Source: Actinomyces trachealis
Lineage (GTDB): Bacteria > Actinomycetota > Actinomycetes > Actinomycetales > Actinomycetaceae
DNA length: 64,000 nt
Direction of reading: 5' to 3'
Assembly (NCBI RefSeq): GCF_015711475.1
Contig: NZ_CP065027.1
Coordinates: forward strand, 2,462,251 to 2,526,250
Shown one piece after another: positions 8,691 to 16,124 of this stretch; the first letter of the stretch is position 1, and each line of letters begins with the position of its first letter. A program made the position numbers and the translations under genes. The notes beneath the pieces were generated by a model. It was not told the origin of the DNA, did not search any database, and was given only the letters and a program-made list of their open reading frames with translations.

Positions 8691-9544
8691 CCACCTCGAC
8701 CTTCGCAACCACCGCAGCAAAGCACGCCCCGCAGGCCTCCGCTCGCGCACGCACCCACGCTGAGGCCCCGCGGAGTAGCGGGCTGCGCACCCTGAGCGTC
8801 ATCGCCTCCCTGACCCGGCGCGGCATGACGGACCGCACCTGGCTGTGGTTCGCCCTCACCGGCGTCGCCCTGGGAGCCTTCACCACCGTCATTGACTCAA
8901 GTACCTTCCTTGAGACGATCGACACCCGCAACCAGGCTGCCGTTGACGCCGTTGCCCTGCGTCTCCTGCGCCTCGGTTTCGCCCTGCTGCTGGTGTCTGC
9001 CCTGTGGGGCGCCACCCAGGTCACCTCCGAGTTTCGCGACGGCACCGTCGCCGGACGCGTCAACGAGCACCGCGGGATCGGCCGCCTGGTGTGCGGCCAC
9101 GCCCTCGCTTCACTACCCATGGGGCTCGTATTCGGCCTCATCGGCGTGCTCAGCGCCGGAGTGCCCACCTGGTTCATCCTGCGGAGCAAGGGCCTAACCC
9201 CCACGCTGGACGGGGAGGTTCTGACCACCGCCCTCGGCATCGTGGCCGTCACCGCCCTGGCCGCACCCTGGGGTACCTGCTTCGGTTGGGTGATCCGTAG
9301 GGCGCTCCCTGCGAGCCTCGTCCTCATTGTGTGGGCCATGTTCATCGAGCCAGCGCTCGTGCCCGCTCTGCCCAAGGATGCTGGCCAGTACCTGCCTGGT
9401 GGTCTCCAGCTCACCCTCATCCACGACGCCACCGCCGTAGGTTCCACGCCCATCACGCTCGCTGCGGCTCTCCTGGTTGCATGGGTGGCTGTGGCTGGCG
9501 TCATTGCAACCATCGCGACTCGAAAGGGTGACCTACGTGTCTGA
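8687..9544 (+). CDS. ABC transporter permease (ABC-2-like)
   Basis: 285-residue membrane protein. After a polar N-terminus of about 45 residues it has around six hydrophobic helices, first near GMTDRTWLWFALTGVALGAF, and it retains the SEFRDGTVAGRV element typical of ABC-2-type permeases of drug and bacteriocin exporters. It overlaps the ATPase stop by four bases and the next small gene by eight. Together with the ATPase it should form the exporter. Confidence 0.78.
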   Translation: MTTSTFATTAAKHAPQASARARTHAEAPRSSGLRTLSVIASLTRRGMTDRTWLWFALTGVALGAFTTVIDSSTFLETIDTRNQAAVDAVALRLLRLGFALLLVSALWGATQVTSEFRDGTVAGRVNEHRGIGRLVCGHALASLPMGLVFGLIGVLSAGVPTWFILRSKGLTPTLDGEVLTTALGIVAVTALAAPWGTCFGWVIRRALPASLVLIVWAMFIEPALVPALPKDAGQYLPGGLQLTLIHDATAVGSTPITLAAALLVAWVAVAGVIATIATRKGDLRV

Positions 9545-9716
9545 CGCCGCCCTTGCCTCGTTGCGCCACTACCAGATCGTCCTGGGGGCCGACGAGGAGG
9601 AGACGGAGACCACCAACTTGCTAGCTCTTTACGCTGGCAACGGTGCGCAGCACTACCAGGCCATCAGCGCCTGGGACGACTCAGAGATTGACACCATCCT
9701 TGAGTTCCTCTCTTAG
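9537..9716 (+). CDS. Small acidic protein overlapping the permease gene
   Basis: A GTG at 9537, eight bases before the permease stop and behind AAAGGGTG, opens a 59-codon frame. The product is strongly acidic (GADEEETETT, DDSEIDTILEFL), soluble and without cysteine. The overlap with the permease argues for translational coupling and so for a real gene. I do not recognise the family. A precursor peptide of the exporter is possible but lacks a visible leader-cleavage motif; a small cytosolic regulator is equally possible. Confidence 0.5.
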   Translation: MSDAALASLRHYQIVLGADEEETETTNLLALYAGNGAQHYQAISAWDDSEIDTILEFLS

Positions 9717-9846
9717 CGTTGAACTGAGTGAGCTGGGCATGCGCACTGTTTTCCAGAGGTCTCGCCCCTTGGAGGTACTACCTGGCCACGCCAATGTCAT
9801 CCTTGGCGCCGTGCGCCCTGACCACTCCACCTACCAAGGAGCGCCC

Positions 9847-9960
9847 ATGGCGCACGTCACCAGGCTGCCCCACCTCTGTCCTCTAGAACATGATTCATCC
9901 GCTACCGTGGCACTGAGCACCAAGCTGAGGGGAGAGCCGTGGAGGCTGACAGCCGCCTGA
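9847..9960 (+). CDS. Possible 37-codon leader ORF overlapping the histidine kinase start
   Basis: ATG at 9847 has AAGGAG five bases upstream. The frame ends at TGA 9958-9960, inside the start region of the kinase gene. The peptide (MAHVTRLPHLCPLEHD...) has no recognisable features. It may serve only to couple translation of the kinase, or be chance. Apart from this, 9717-9938 shows nothing clear. Confidence 0.25.
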   Translation: MAHVTRLPHLCPLEHDSSATVALSTKLRGEPWRLTAA

Positions 9961-11126
9961 TGTCCCACCCATTGGCCGCGCTGTGGCACGCGGAGCCCCT
10001 GACTGCCCTGGGGCTGGCTATGGGCGTGGTTGGGATGGTGGTCGGGGTCGCGCTCGCACCCTCCGAGGGACCCTGGTGGCTGGGGTGGGTGATCTCCGGT
10101 GGTGGACTCGTCCTGCTCACCGCGATGCCTTGGCGTCCTCTGCCCGCTGCTGCCGCTTACCTCTTTGGGTGGGTCATCGTGCTTGCTCTTGTCCCCTCCC
10201 ACGCCGGTGTCCTGCTAGTCACGAGCCTGGGTTTCCTGCTGCTTGTGAGTCGGCTCCTGCCGGTCGGTACGACGGCCATCCTCGCTGGTGTCTTCTACTC
10301 CACGCACCTGATAGAGGTGATTACGCTGCAAGCGGGGGAGAAGGTCTTTTTCACCAACCTGCTCTATGGGATCCTTGTGATTCCCGTGGGTGTGCTCTGG
10401 CGCAGGCGGGTGCAAGAGCGTCGGGTGGAGGGGGTGCGGGCCGCCGCACGCCTGGAAGCCATGCGCACCGACATCGCCCGCCAGATGCACGACCTAGTCG
10501 CCTACTCCATGTCCCACACCGCCCTACGCGCCCAACACGCCGCCCACAACCCCAACCACACCCCCCAAGCCCGCACCGAGTTCGCCGCCATCGCCTCCAA
10601 CGCCACCGACGCCCTCCACGAGCTACGCCTCCTCCTACGCACCCTGCGCCACACCACCCCCACCACCCAAGACATCGCCACCACCACCGGACTAGGCGGC
10701 GTAGTAACCAACCTACCCGCCGCCATCCAAGCCATCGCCGACGACATCACCGCCGCCGGATTCACCCTCACCTACCGCTGCCTAGGCAACACCACCCCCA
10801 CCCGCCTACAAGCCACCACCATGTCCCGCGTAGCCCGCGAAATGGGCGCCAACATCATCCGCCACGCCGCCCCAAACGCCCCCGTCACCCTCACCCTCAC
10901 CCTCAACCCCAACATCATCCGCCTAGTCACCACCAACAAGACCACCACCCACAAAACCACCCACCTACCCACCAGCGGAACCGGCACCACCGGCATGCGC
11001 GAACACCTCGCACCCCTCAACGGCACCCTAACCACCCTCAACGAAAACAACTCCTGGATCACCACCGCCACCATCCCCACCAACAACCAACCCACACCCC
11101 CCACCACCCCAAAAGAGGCACGATGA
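9939..11126 (+). CDS. NarL/DesK-type sensor histidine kinase
   Basis: 395 residues. Five or so transmembrane helices fill residues 15-155 with almost no extracellular loop. This is followed by a HisKA_3 dimerisation domain whose phospho-acceptor is His184 in RQMHDLVAYS, and an ATPase domain with N-box VAREMGANIIRH and G-box GTGTTGMREHLAPLNG. The GTG at 9939 follows GGGGAGA and was preferred over the ATG at 9960. The stop overlaps the ATG of the response regulator (ATGA). Such kinases, placed next to ABC exporters, commonly sense envelope or peptide signals. The 3' half has unusual base use, very poor in G. Confidence 0.88.
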   Translation: MEADSRLMSHPLAALWHAEPLTALGLAMGVVGMVVGVALAPSEGPWWLGWVISGGGLVLLTAMPWRPLPAAAAYLFGWVIVLALVPSHAGVLLVTSLGFLLLVSRLLPVGTTAILAGVFYSTHLIEVITLQAGEKVFFTNLLYGILVIPVGVLWRRRVQERRVEGVRAAARLEAMRTDIARQMHDLVAYSMSHTALRAQHAAHNPNHTPQARTEFAAIASNATDALHELRLLLRTLRHTTPTTQDIATTTGLGGVVTNLPAAIQAIADDITAAGFTLTYRCLGNTTPTRLQATTMSRVAREMGANIIRHAAPNAPVTLTLTLNPNIIRLVTTNKTTTHKTTHLPTSGTGTTGMREHLAPLNGTLTTLNENNSWITTATIPTNNQPTPPTTPKEAR

Positions 11127-11803
11127 TTCACGTCGGTATCGCTGATGACGACGCCCTCGTCCGCCTCGCGTTGTCGGACCTGCTGGCCACCACGGAGGAT
11201 ATTCGTGTGGCCTGGACCGCGCACGACGGCGTCGAGGCTCTCGAGCAGATCCGGGACGAGCACACGACGCCGGTGCAGGTGGTCCTGCTGGACATCCAGA
11301 TGCCCCGCATGGACGGGATCGCCCTGGCCGAGACCCTCCACGAGCAGCACCGTGACCTTGCGATCCTGGTACTGACAACCTTCGTGGCTGACGCCGTACT
11401 AGAGCGGGCCCTGGCCGCCGGGGTCCGCGGTTTCATAGCCAAAGAGGACCCGATCGAGGAGCTAGCCGCCACCATCCGGCACGTCGCGGCGGGAAACATG
11501 GTGCTCTCGGCGACGTCCTCCGCGATCATCGGGGGAAGGCCGAATATCCCGACGTTCAACGTCTCCCCGACGGCCCAGCCCAGCCCCGCGCCAGGTGCCC
11601 TACCTCCGGGCGTGAGCCTCTCACCGCGCGAGCTGGAGGTCCTGGCACTCATGGTTGAGGCCCTGTCAAACAAGCAGATCGCCCACCGCCTCCACCTGTC
11701 TGAGGCAACGGTCAAGACGCACGTGTCCACGCTAATAGCCAAGCTCGGCGTCCAGGACCGTGTGGGGGCGGTCGTCCACGCGCTGCGCAGCGGCCTGGTC
11801 TGA
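11123..11803 (+). CDS. NarL/LuxR-family response regulator
   Basis: 226 residues. The receiver domain has acidic pocket DDD at 8-10, phospho-acceptor Asp57 in VVLLDIQMPRMDG, and the conserved Lys in FIAKED. A linker rich in Pro leads to a LuxR-type HTH (SPRELEVLALMVEALSNKQI ... SEATVKTHVSTLIAKLG) at about 160-226. It forms a pair with the kinase directly upstream through a four-base overlap. Likely targets are the adjacent ABC operon and possibly the small peptide gene immediately downstream; this is inferred from position. Confidence 0.93.
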   Translation: MIHVGIADDDALVRLALSDLLATTEDIRVAWTAHDGVEALEQIRDEHTTPVQVVLLDIQMPRMDGIALAETLHEQHRDLAILVLTTFVADAVLERALAAGVRGFIAKEDPIEELAATIRHVAAGNMVLSATSSAIIGGRPNIPTFNVSPTAQPSPAPGALPPGVSLSPRELEVLALMVEALSNKQIAHRLHLSEATVKTHVSTLIAKLGVQDRVGAVVHALRSGLV

Positions 11804-11833
11804 CCGGTCTGGCCAACCGATCTACCTTATCTG

Positions 11834-11862
11834 TTGATGCCGCACGCCGGGAAAGGTATTAT
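11834..11862 (+). promoter_or_regulatory. Strong sigma-70-like promoter of the Trp-rich small ORF
   Basis: TTGATG (11834-11839) and TATTAT (11857-11862) are separated by exactly 17 bases. This is one of the best matches to a housekeeping promoter in the window. It begins 31 bases after the response regulator stop and points at the small ORF at 11903. Confidence 0.65.
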
Positions 11863-11902
11863 TAGTTCCTGTCAGCGACGCTACACATTGAAAGGTCAAC
11901 AC

Positions 11903-11968
11903 ATGCCCCGATTCTCATTCCTCCCTCTCTCCGGTAAGTTTCGTGCCTGGTGGGCCTTCTGGCTCTGA
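11903..11968 (+). CDS. 21-residue Trp-rich peptide
   Basis: ATG at 11903 has GAAAGG seven bases upstream and the promoter at 11834-11862. The peptide begins MPRFSFLPL and ends KFRAWWAFWL, with three Trp in the last six residues. Two readings fit. It may be a short hydrophobic/cationic exported or signalling peptide linked to the neighbouring exporter and two-component system. Or it may be an attenuator leader peptide, because it has clustered Trp codons and a large hairpin follows, although no tryptophan gene is downstream on this strand. I do not recognise a homologue. Confidence 0.5.
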   Translation: MPRFSFLPLSGKFRAWWAFWL

Positions 11969-12015
11969 GGTAGACAAGAACTCTCACCGCAGCACTGAAC
12001 CAGACCTGACCAACT

Positions 12016-12060
12016 GGGCCCCGCTGGTGCCCCACCATCTGGTGGAAGCACGCGGGGCTC
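12016..12060 (+). terminator. Long imperfect hairpin between convergent genes
   Basis: GGCCCCGC (from 12017) pairs with GCGGGGC (to 12058). Inside it GTGC/GCAC and the perfect CCACCA/TGGTGG continue the stem, giving about 16 base pairs with small bulges. No T-run follows on either strand. It lies between the Trp-rich ORF (plus) and the amino acid permease (minus) and could end both transcripts, or act as an attenuator-type structure. Confidence 0.5.
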
Positions 12061-12111
12061 AGTGCGCGCTAGTTTCAAGGCCGCTCCAGCAGCCGGGAGC
12101 ACCCGTGCGGT

Positions 12112-13575
12112 CTAGCGGGAGGAAGCGCCAGCCCGCCGCCCCAGGTGACGGGTATGCACCCACCAGGCCACCCCCAGCACCAGCAGCCACAGCGGTGAAG
12201 TCAGGACCGCCAGGCGCGTGTCCTCGGCCAGCGTCAGCGTCCAGGTCACGAAACCAAAGAACACCAGGCTCAGCCAGGCAGAGGCCCGCCCCCCGGGCAC
12301 TTTGAAGGCACTGTGCGCGTGCCGCTCAGGCCGCAGCCGCCGGTAGCGCAGGTAGGAGGCCACGATCACGCACCACACCAGGATGAACAGCACGCTGGCT
12401 ACCGTGGTTACGGCGGTGAAGGCCGCGATGATCGACTCAGAGACGTACATCAACGGGATAGCGGTCAGCAGGCCCGCACAGGTCACCAGCAGCGCCCAAC
12501 CAGGCACTGCCCGGGCGGTGAGCCGCCTGAAGGCCTTGGGGCCCTGCCCGGCCCAGGCCAGCCCGTAGAGCATCCTGGAGGTGGAGTAGATGCCAGAGTT
12601 GGCGGAGGAAGCCGCCGCCGTCAGCACCACAAAGTTGACCATCCCGGCCGCCACCCCCAGGCCGGCCAGGGAGAACATGGCCACGAATGGGCTGTTCTCG
12701 GGGGAGACCTCCCGCCAGGGGGTGACCATCATAATGGCCGCGAGCGCCCCCAGGTAGAAGATCACGATCCGCATGGGGATCGCGTTGATGGCCTTGGGCA
12801 GGGTGACCTCCGGGTCCTTGGCCTCGGCTGCCGCGGTGCCGATCAGCTCGGTCCCCACGAAGGCGAACACGGCGATCTGGAAGGCCCCGGCGAAGCCGTG
12901 GAAGCCGTTGGGGAATAGCCCACCGTCGCGCCACAGGTTGGAGACGGCGGCGTGGGAGCCGTTGGGGGCGGTAAAGCCGGTGAGCACCATGGTCACGCCC
13001 ATCACCATCAGCGCGATGATCGCCACGATCTTGATGATCGAGAACCAGAACTCGATCTCCCCGAAGGCTTTGACGGTGGTGAGGTTCAGTCCGAGCAGCA
13101 GGAGCACCGTGACCACAGGCGGGATCCACAGGGGGATGTCGGGCAGCCAGAACTGCACGTACCCGGTTATGACCACCACCTCGGCGATCGCGGTGACCAG
13201 CCAGCAGAAGTAGTAGGTCCATCCGGTCATGAATCCGGCCCAGGGTCCTATCAGGTCGGTGGCCACGTCAGCGAAAGACTTGTAGCGCAGGTCGGACAGC
13301 AGCACCTCACCGAGGGCGCGCATCACGAAGAACAGGAACAGGCCGATGATCGCGTAGACGAGCAGCACCCCAGGCCCGGCCAGGTAGATGGTCTTGCCGG
13401 AGCCCATGAACAGGCCGGTGCCGATGGCCCCGCCGATGGCGATCAGCTGGACGTGCCGGTTGGTCAGACGGCGTTGCAGGCCTTCGTCCTCTATCCCGGT
13501 CACGAGCTGGTCGACGGCGTCGGGGGCGGCCGGGTTCACGGGGTGGTCAGGGATCTCGTGGCTAGGCCGGTTCAT
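12112..13575 (-). CDS. Amino acid permease of the APC/AAT family (CycA/AroP-like)
   Basis: 487-residue proton-coupled amino acid transporter with about 12 hydrophobic helices. The N-terminal signature RHVQLIAIGGAIGTGLFMGS and the EFWFSIIKIVAI segment are typical of the AAT group, and the sequence around GWTYYFCWL and the surrounding helices looks closest to CycA-type D-Ser/D-Ala/Gly carriers. Substrate assignment is weak. The ATG at 13575 is preceded by GAGGAG at a normal distance; an upstream in-frame start lacks this. It stands alone and is divergent from the DUF2079 gene. Confidence 0.85.
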   Translation of the reverse strand: MNRPSHEIPDHPVNPAAPDAVDQLVTGIEDEGLQRRLTNRHVQLIAIGGAIGTGLFMGSGKTIYLAGPGVLLVYAIIGLFLFFVMRALGEVLLSDLRYKSFADVATDLIGPWAGFMTGWTYYFCWLVTAIAEVVVITGYVQFWLPDIPLWIPPVVTVLLLLGLNLTTVKAFGEIEFWFSIIKIVAIIALMVMGVTMVLTGFTAPNGSHAAVSNLWRDGGLFPNGFHGFAGAFQIAVFAFVGTELIGTAAAEAKDPEVTLPKAINAIPMRIVIFYLGALAAIMMVTPWREVSPENSPFVAMFSLAGLGVAAGMVNFVVLTAAASSANSGIYSTSRMLYGLAWAGQGPKAFRRLTARAVPGWALLVTCAGLLTAIPLMYVSESIIAAFTAVTTVASVLFILVWCVIVASYLRYRRLRPERHAHSAFKVPGGRASAWLSLVFFGFVTWTLTLAEDTRLAVLTSPLWLLVLGVAWWVHTRHLGRRAGASSR

Positions 13576-13658
13576 CTGCCGCTCCTCACGTTGTTCGCGC
13601 CATAGACTACGACGCCCCCACGGGGCATGTGCGACCACTGGACGGTACGCTCACGGGG

Positions 13659-15188
13659 ATGTCTACTCCGCCTGCACCAGCTCCGCCTCTGACGGGCCGG
13701 TTGTGTCCCGCATCCCTTCGCCTCAAGCTAACCGGTTCCAGGGCCGTGCTCCCGGCCCTGGTGGTGCTGGTGGGCTTTGTAGCTATGGCCACCTACGCCG
13801 TCGCCCAGTGGCGGGCGCTGGCGGCGCCGAGCTGGGACCTGGCGATCTTCACGCAGCTGGCCAAGGCCTACGCGAGCTTCCAAGCGCCAATAGTGCCCAT
13901 CAAGGGTGAGGGCTACAACCTGCTGGGGGACCACTTCCACCCACTGCTGGTGCTGCTGGCCATCCCGTACTGGATCCACCCCTCGGGCCTGAGCCTGTTG
14001 ATTACGCAGGCCTTCTTGTTGGCTGTCTCTGCCTGGCCGATCACCCGTTTGGCGGTGCACTTGACTGGCCGCTGGGCGGGCACGGCCCTGGGCCTGGCTT
14101 ACGTGCTGTCCTGGGGATTCCAGGGTGCGGTTGAGGCCCAGTTCCATGAGATTGCTTTTGCGGTACCGCTGCTGGCCTTCTCCTCGGTGGCTTTTGTGCA
14201 GCGCCGGTGGGTGGCGTGTGCGGTATGGGCGGCGCCCTTGGTGCTGATCAAGGAGGACATGGGCCTGGTGCTGCTTATGGTGGGCCTGGCGATCGCTTTG
14301 CGTGGCCGTTACCCGGGCGGCAACCATGCGTCTGACCCCAAGACGGTCCGTCTGGGCTTAATCACGGCGATTTGTGGCATGTTGGTCTTCCTGGTGACAG
14401 TGCTGGTGCTGCTTCCGGCAATGAATCCTGACGGTGTGTGGGCCTATGGTTTGAACACGGATGACCCGGGCCGTGCCGAACGGTTAGGGATCCTGGGTAG
14501 CTTCCTGCAGCCTGTGAATAAGAAGTTGGCGACGGTGGCGGTGCTGGTTGTGGCAGCTGGGGTCATTGGCCTGGCCTCACCGTGGATGCTGCTGGTGTTG
14601 CCCACTATCGCCTGGCGTTTCCTGGGGAGTGTGGAGTTCTACTGGGACTGGCAGCACTGGCACTACAACGCGGTGCTGGTGCCGGTGGCTTTTGGTGCAC
14701 TGCTGGATGTGCTGGTGCGGCTACGTGAGCGTTCTCGGCCGGAGGCGGTGGTGCCTACATGGTCGCGGCGGGCTTTATCTTTGGCGCGTCCGTGGATGCG
14801 GGTGGTGGTAGTGACGGCGATGGCACTGCCGTTAGTTGGTGCGGTCTGGACAGCCAAGGATCTGCCTTTGTGGGGTGCGGCCCACGGCCGTTTGGAGGCC
14901 TCACCGGAACGGGTCTCGGCCGCGCAGCAGATCATTGCGGCGGTCCCGGAGGGGGCTACTGTCTCCAGCGATCTGACGCTCTTGGCCCGCCTGGTACCAA
15001 AAGCTACGGTCTATTGGGTGGGGACAACCCCGGGGGATACGGACTACGTGCTGGTGGACACGCGCGGCGCTGGCTGGTCGGCTCGGCCCAATGCGGAGAC
15101 CTTCGGGGAGGGGGCCTCCAAGACGGGTGCCAGGTACAGGACGGTCCTCAGTGTTGAGGGTTTTGAGCTGGCCCAGCGTGAGAGTTGA
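13659..15188 (+). CDS. DUF2079 multi-pass membrane protein
   Basis: About 509 residues with around ten hydrophobic helices. The conserved N-terminal region (SWDLAIFTQLAKAYASF ... LLGDHFHPLLVLLAIPYW) is characteristic of DUF2079, a family resembling polyprenyl-phosphate-dependent glycosyltransferases; function is not established. The ATG at 13659 was chosen because the membrane domain starts soon after; the ribosome-binding site (ACGGGG) is only fair. It stands alone, divergent from the permease gene. Confidence 0.8.
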   Translation: MSTPPAPAPPLTGRLCPASLRLKLTGSRAVLPALVVLVGFVAMATYAVAQWRALAAPSWDLAIFTQLAKAYASFQAPIVPIKGEGYNLLGDHFHPLLVLLAIPYWIHPSGLSLLITQAFLLAVSAWPITRLAVHLTGRWAGTALGLAYVLSWGFQGAVEAQFHEIAFAVPLLAFSSVAFVQRRWVACAVWAAPLVLIKEDMGLVLLMVGLAIALRGRYPGGNHASDPKTVRLGLITAICGMLVFLVTVLVLLPAMNPDGVWAYGLNTDDPGRAERLGILGSFLQPVNKKLATVAVLVVAAGVIGLASPWMLLVLPTIAWRFLGSVEFYWDWQHWHYNAVLVPVAFGALLDVLVRLRERSRPEAVVPTWSRRALSLARPWMRVVVVTAMALPLVGAVWTAKDLPLWGAAHGRLEASPERVSAAQQIIAAVPEGATVSSDLTLLARLVPKATVYWVGTTPGDTDYVLVDTRGAGWSARPNAETFGEGASKTGARYRTVLSVEGFELAQRES

Positions 15189-15424
15189 GGCGCGGTCCCT
15201 GGCCCTAGTGGCTGCGGGCGGGGCGGCTGGGGTGGGACTGCGGGTGCTGCTGGGTACTGGCCTCCTGGGCGGCTACTCGACCTTCTCCACCGCCTGCGTG
15301 GAGGGGGGCACGCTTGGCGCTGGAACGCAGCTGGGGGCCGCAGCTGCTCCACGCCCTGTTGTTGACGCTGGGCACGCTCACGGCGGCCTGGGTCGGACTG
15401 CGCCTGGGGGCGGCCTGCTGCTGA
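15180..15424 (+). pseudogene. crcB/fluC fluoride channel relic
   Basis: Reads LVAAGGAAGVGLRVLL, the start of a CrcB/Fluc subunit, then jumps straight to GTGLLGGYSTFSTACVEG, the conserved C-terminal TFSTxxVE region. The middle third is therefore missing. After VEG the frame shifts to one reading LERSWGPQLLHALLLTLG and ending GLRLGAACC. An internal deletion plus a frameshift make a working channel unlikely. No intact crcB is visible in this window. Bases 15425-15554 hold no further gene. Confidence 0.7.
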
Positions 15425-15554
15425 GACACACCGCGCCCGACCGAGCCGCTAAAGGCCACAGTCATAACGTACGGAGCCTCCTCCCCATTGCGTTACCCGT
15501 ACGGCAGGCGGAGACTCTGGGCTGACCCCACTTCAGAAAGCGAACCCGCCGGAA

Positions 15555-16067
15555 ATGACCTTGTTTTCATGGTGCTGTGCCATCGGCTGTGGCCTGCTGC
15601 TGCTGTCGCTGATCCTGGACGGCATGTTCGACGGTGTGCTAGACGGCGTGTTTGACGGCCTAGACAACAGTTTCTTTGACGGCGCGCTGCCCGTAACCTC
15701 CATGTCTGTTGGTGTCTTTGGCGCCATGGGCATGCTGGTGCAAGCGCTTCTGGGCCGCGAGGTGGGCACGGCGGTGGCCTTTGGGGTGCCGCTGGTGGCG
15801 GGGCTGCTGGCTGGTTGGGTCACCCGCTCGGTGTGGCGGCGCTTCAAGCGGGCTATGCCGCGCAACGCCGTCGCCCCGGAGGTGGAAGAGCTGGTGGGCT
15901 CACATGTGCGTATCCAGTGGTGGCGTGAAGGCCGTGGTGAGGTCTCCGCGATCGTGCGCGGCCACCAGTTGACCTTGTTGGCCACCTCCGGCGAGCCCTT
16001 GCGGGCCGGGGCTGACGTCATCGTGCTGGACGCCAAGGACGGCATCTTGCAAGTCACTGCGCTATAA
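15555..16067 (+). CDS. NfeD-like membrane protein, flotillin partner
   Basis: 170 residues: helix 1-20, a short Asp-Gly repeat (FDGVLDGVFDGLDNSFFDG, about 26-46), two more helices (about 50-90), and a C-terminal small beta domain (residues about 110-170) like the OB fold of NfeD/YuaF. Genes of this type are paired with flotillins, as here, where the flotillin starts 57 bases downstream. The partner role in membrane microdomains is inferred from this pairing. The start codon has no strong ribosome-binding site. Confidence 0.72.
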   Translation: MTLFSWCCAIGCGLLLLSLILDGMFDGVLDGVFDGLDNSFFDGALPVTSMSVGVFGAMGMLVQALLGREVGTAVAFGVPLVAGLLAGWVTRSVWRRFKRAMPRNAVAPEVEELVGSHVRIQWWREGRGEVSAIVRGHQLTLLATSGEPLRAGADVIVLDAKDGILQVTAL

Positions 16068-16124
16068 CCTCCCGGGCGGCGCTCCAACTCATCCTTCGAA
16101 TCCCCTAGCTAACTAAGGAGAATC

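Noticed and set aside
9983..11122. A long plus-strand frame fused upstream of the response regulator
   Set aside because: It overlaps the histidine kinase in another frame and is low-complexity His/Pro-rich. The regulator starts at ATG 11123 in the ATGA overlap.
11903..12060. Definite trp attenuator
   Set aside because: Trp codons and a hairpin are present, but there is no downstream biosynthetic or transport gene on the plus strand, so it is kept only as one hypothesis.
12437..13605. Several frames on both strands overlapping the amino acid permease
   Set aside because: Shadows of the permease gene, Gly/His/Arg-rich without conserved motifs.
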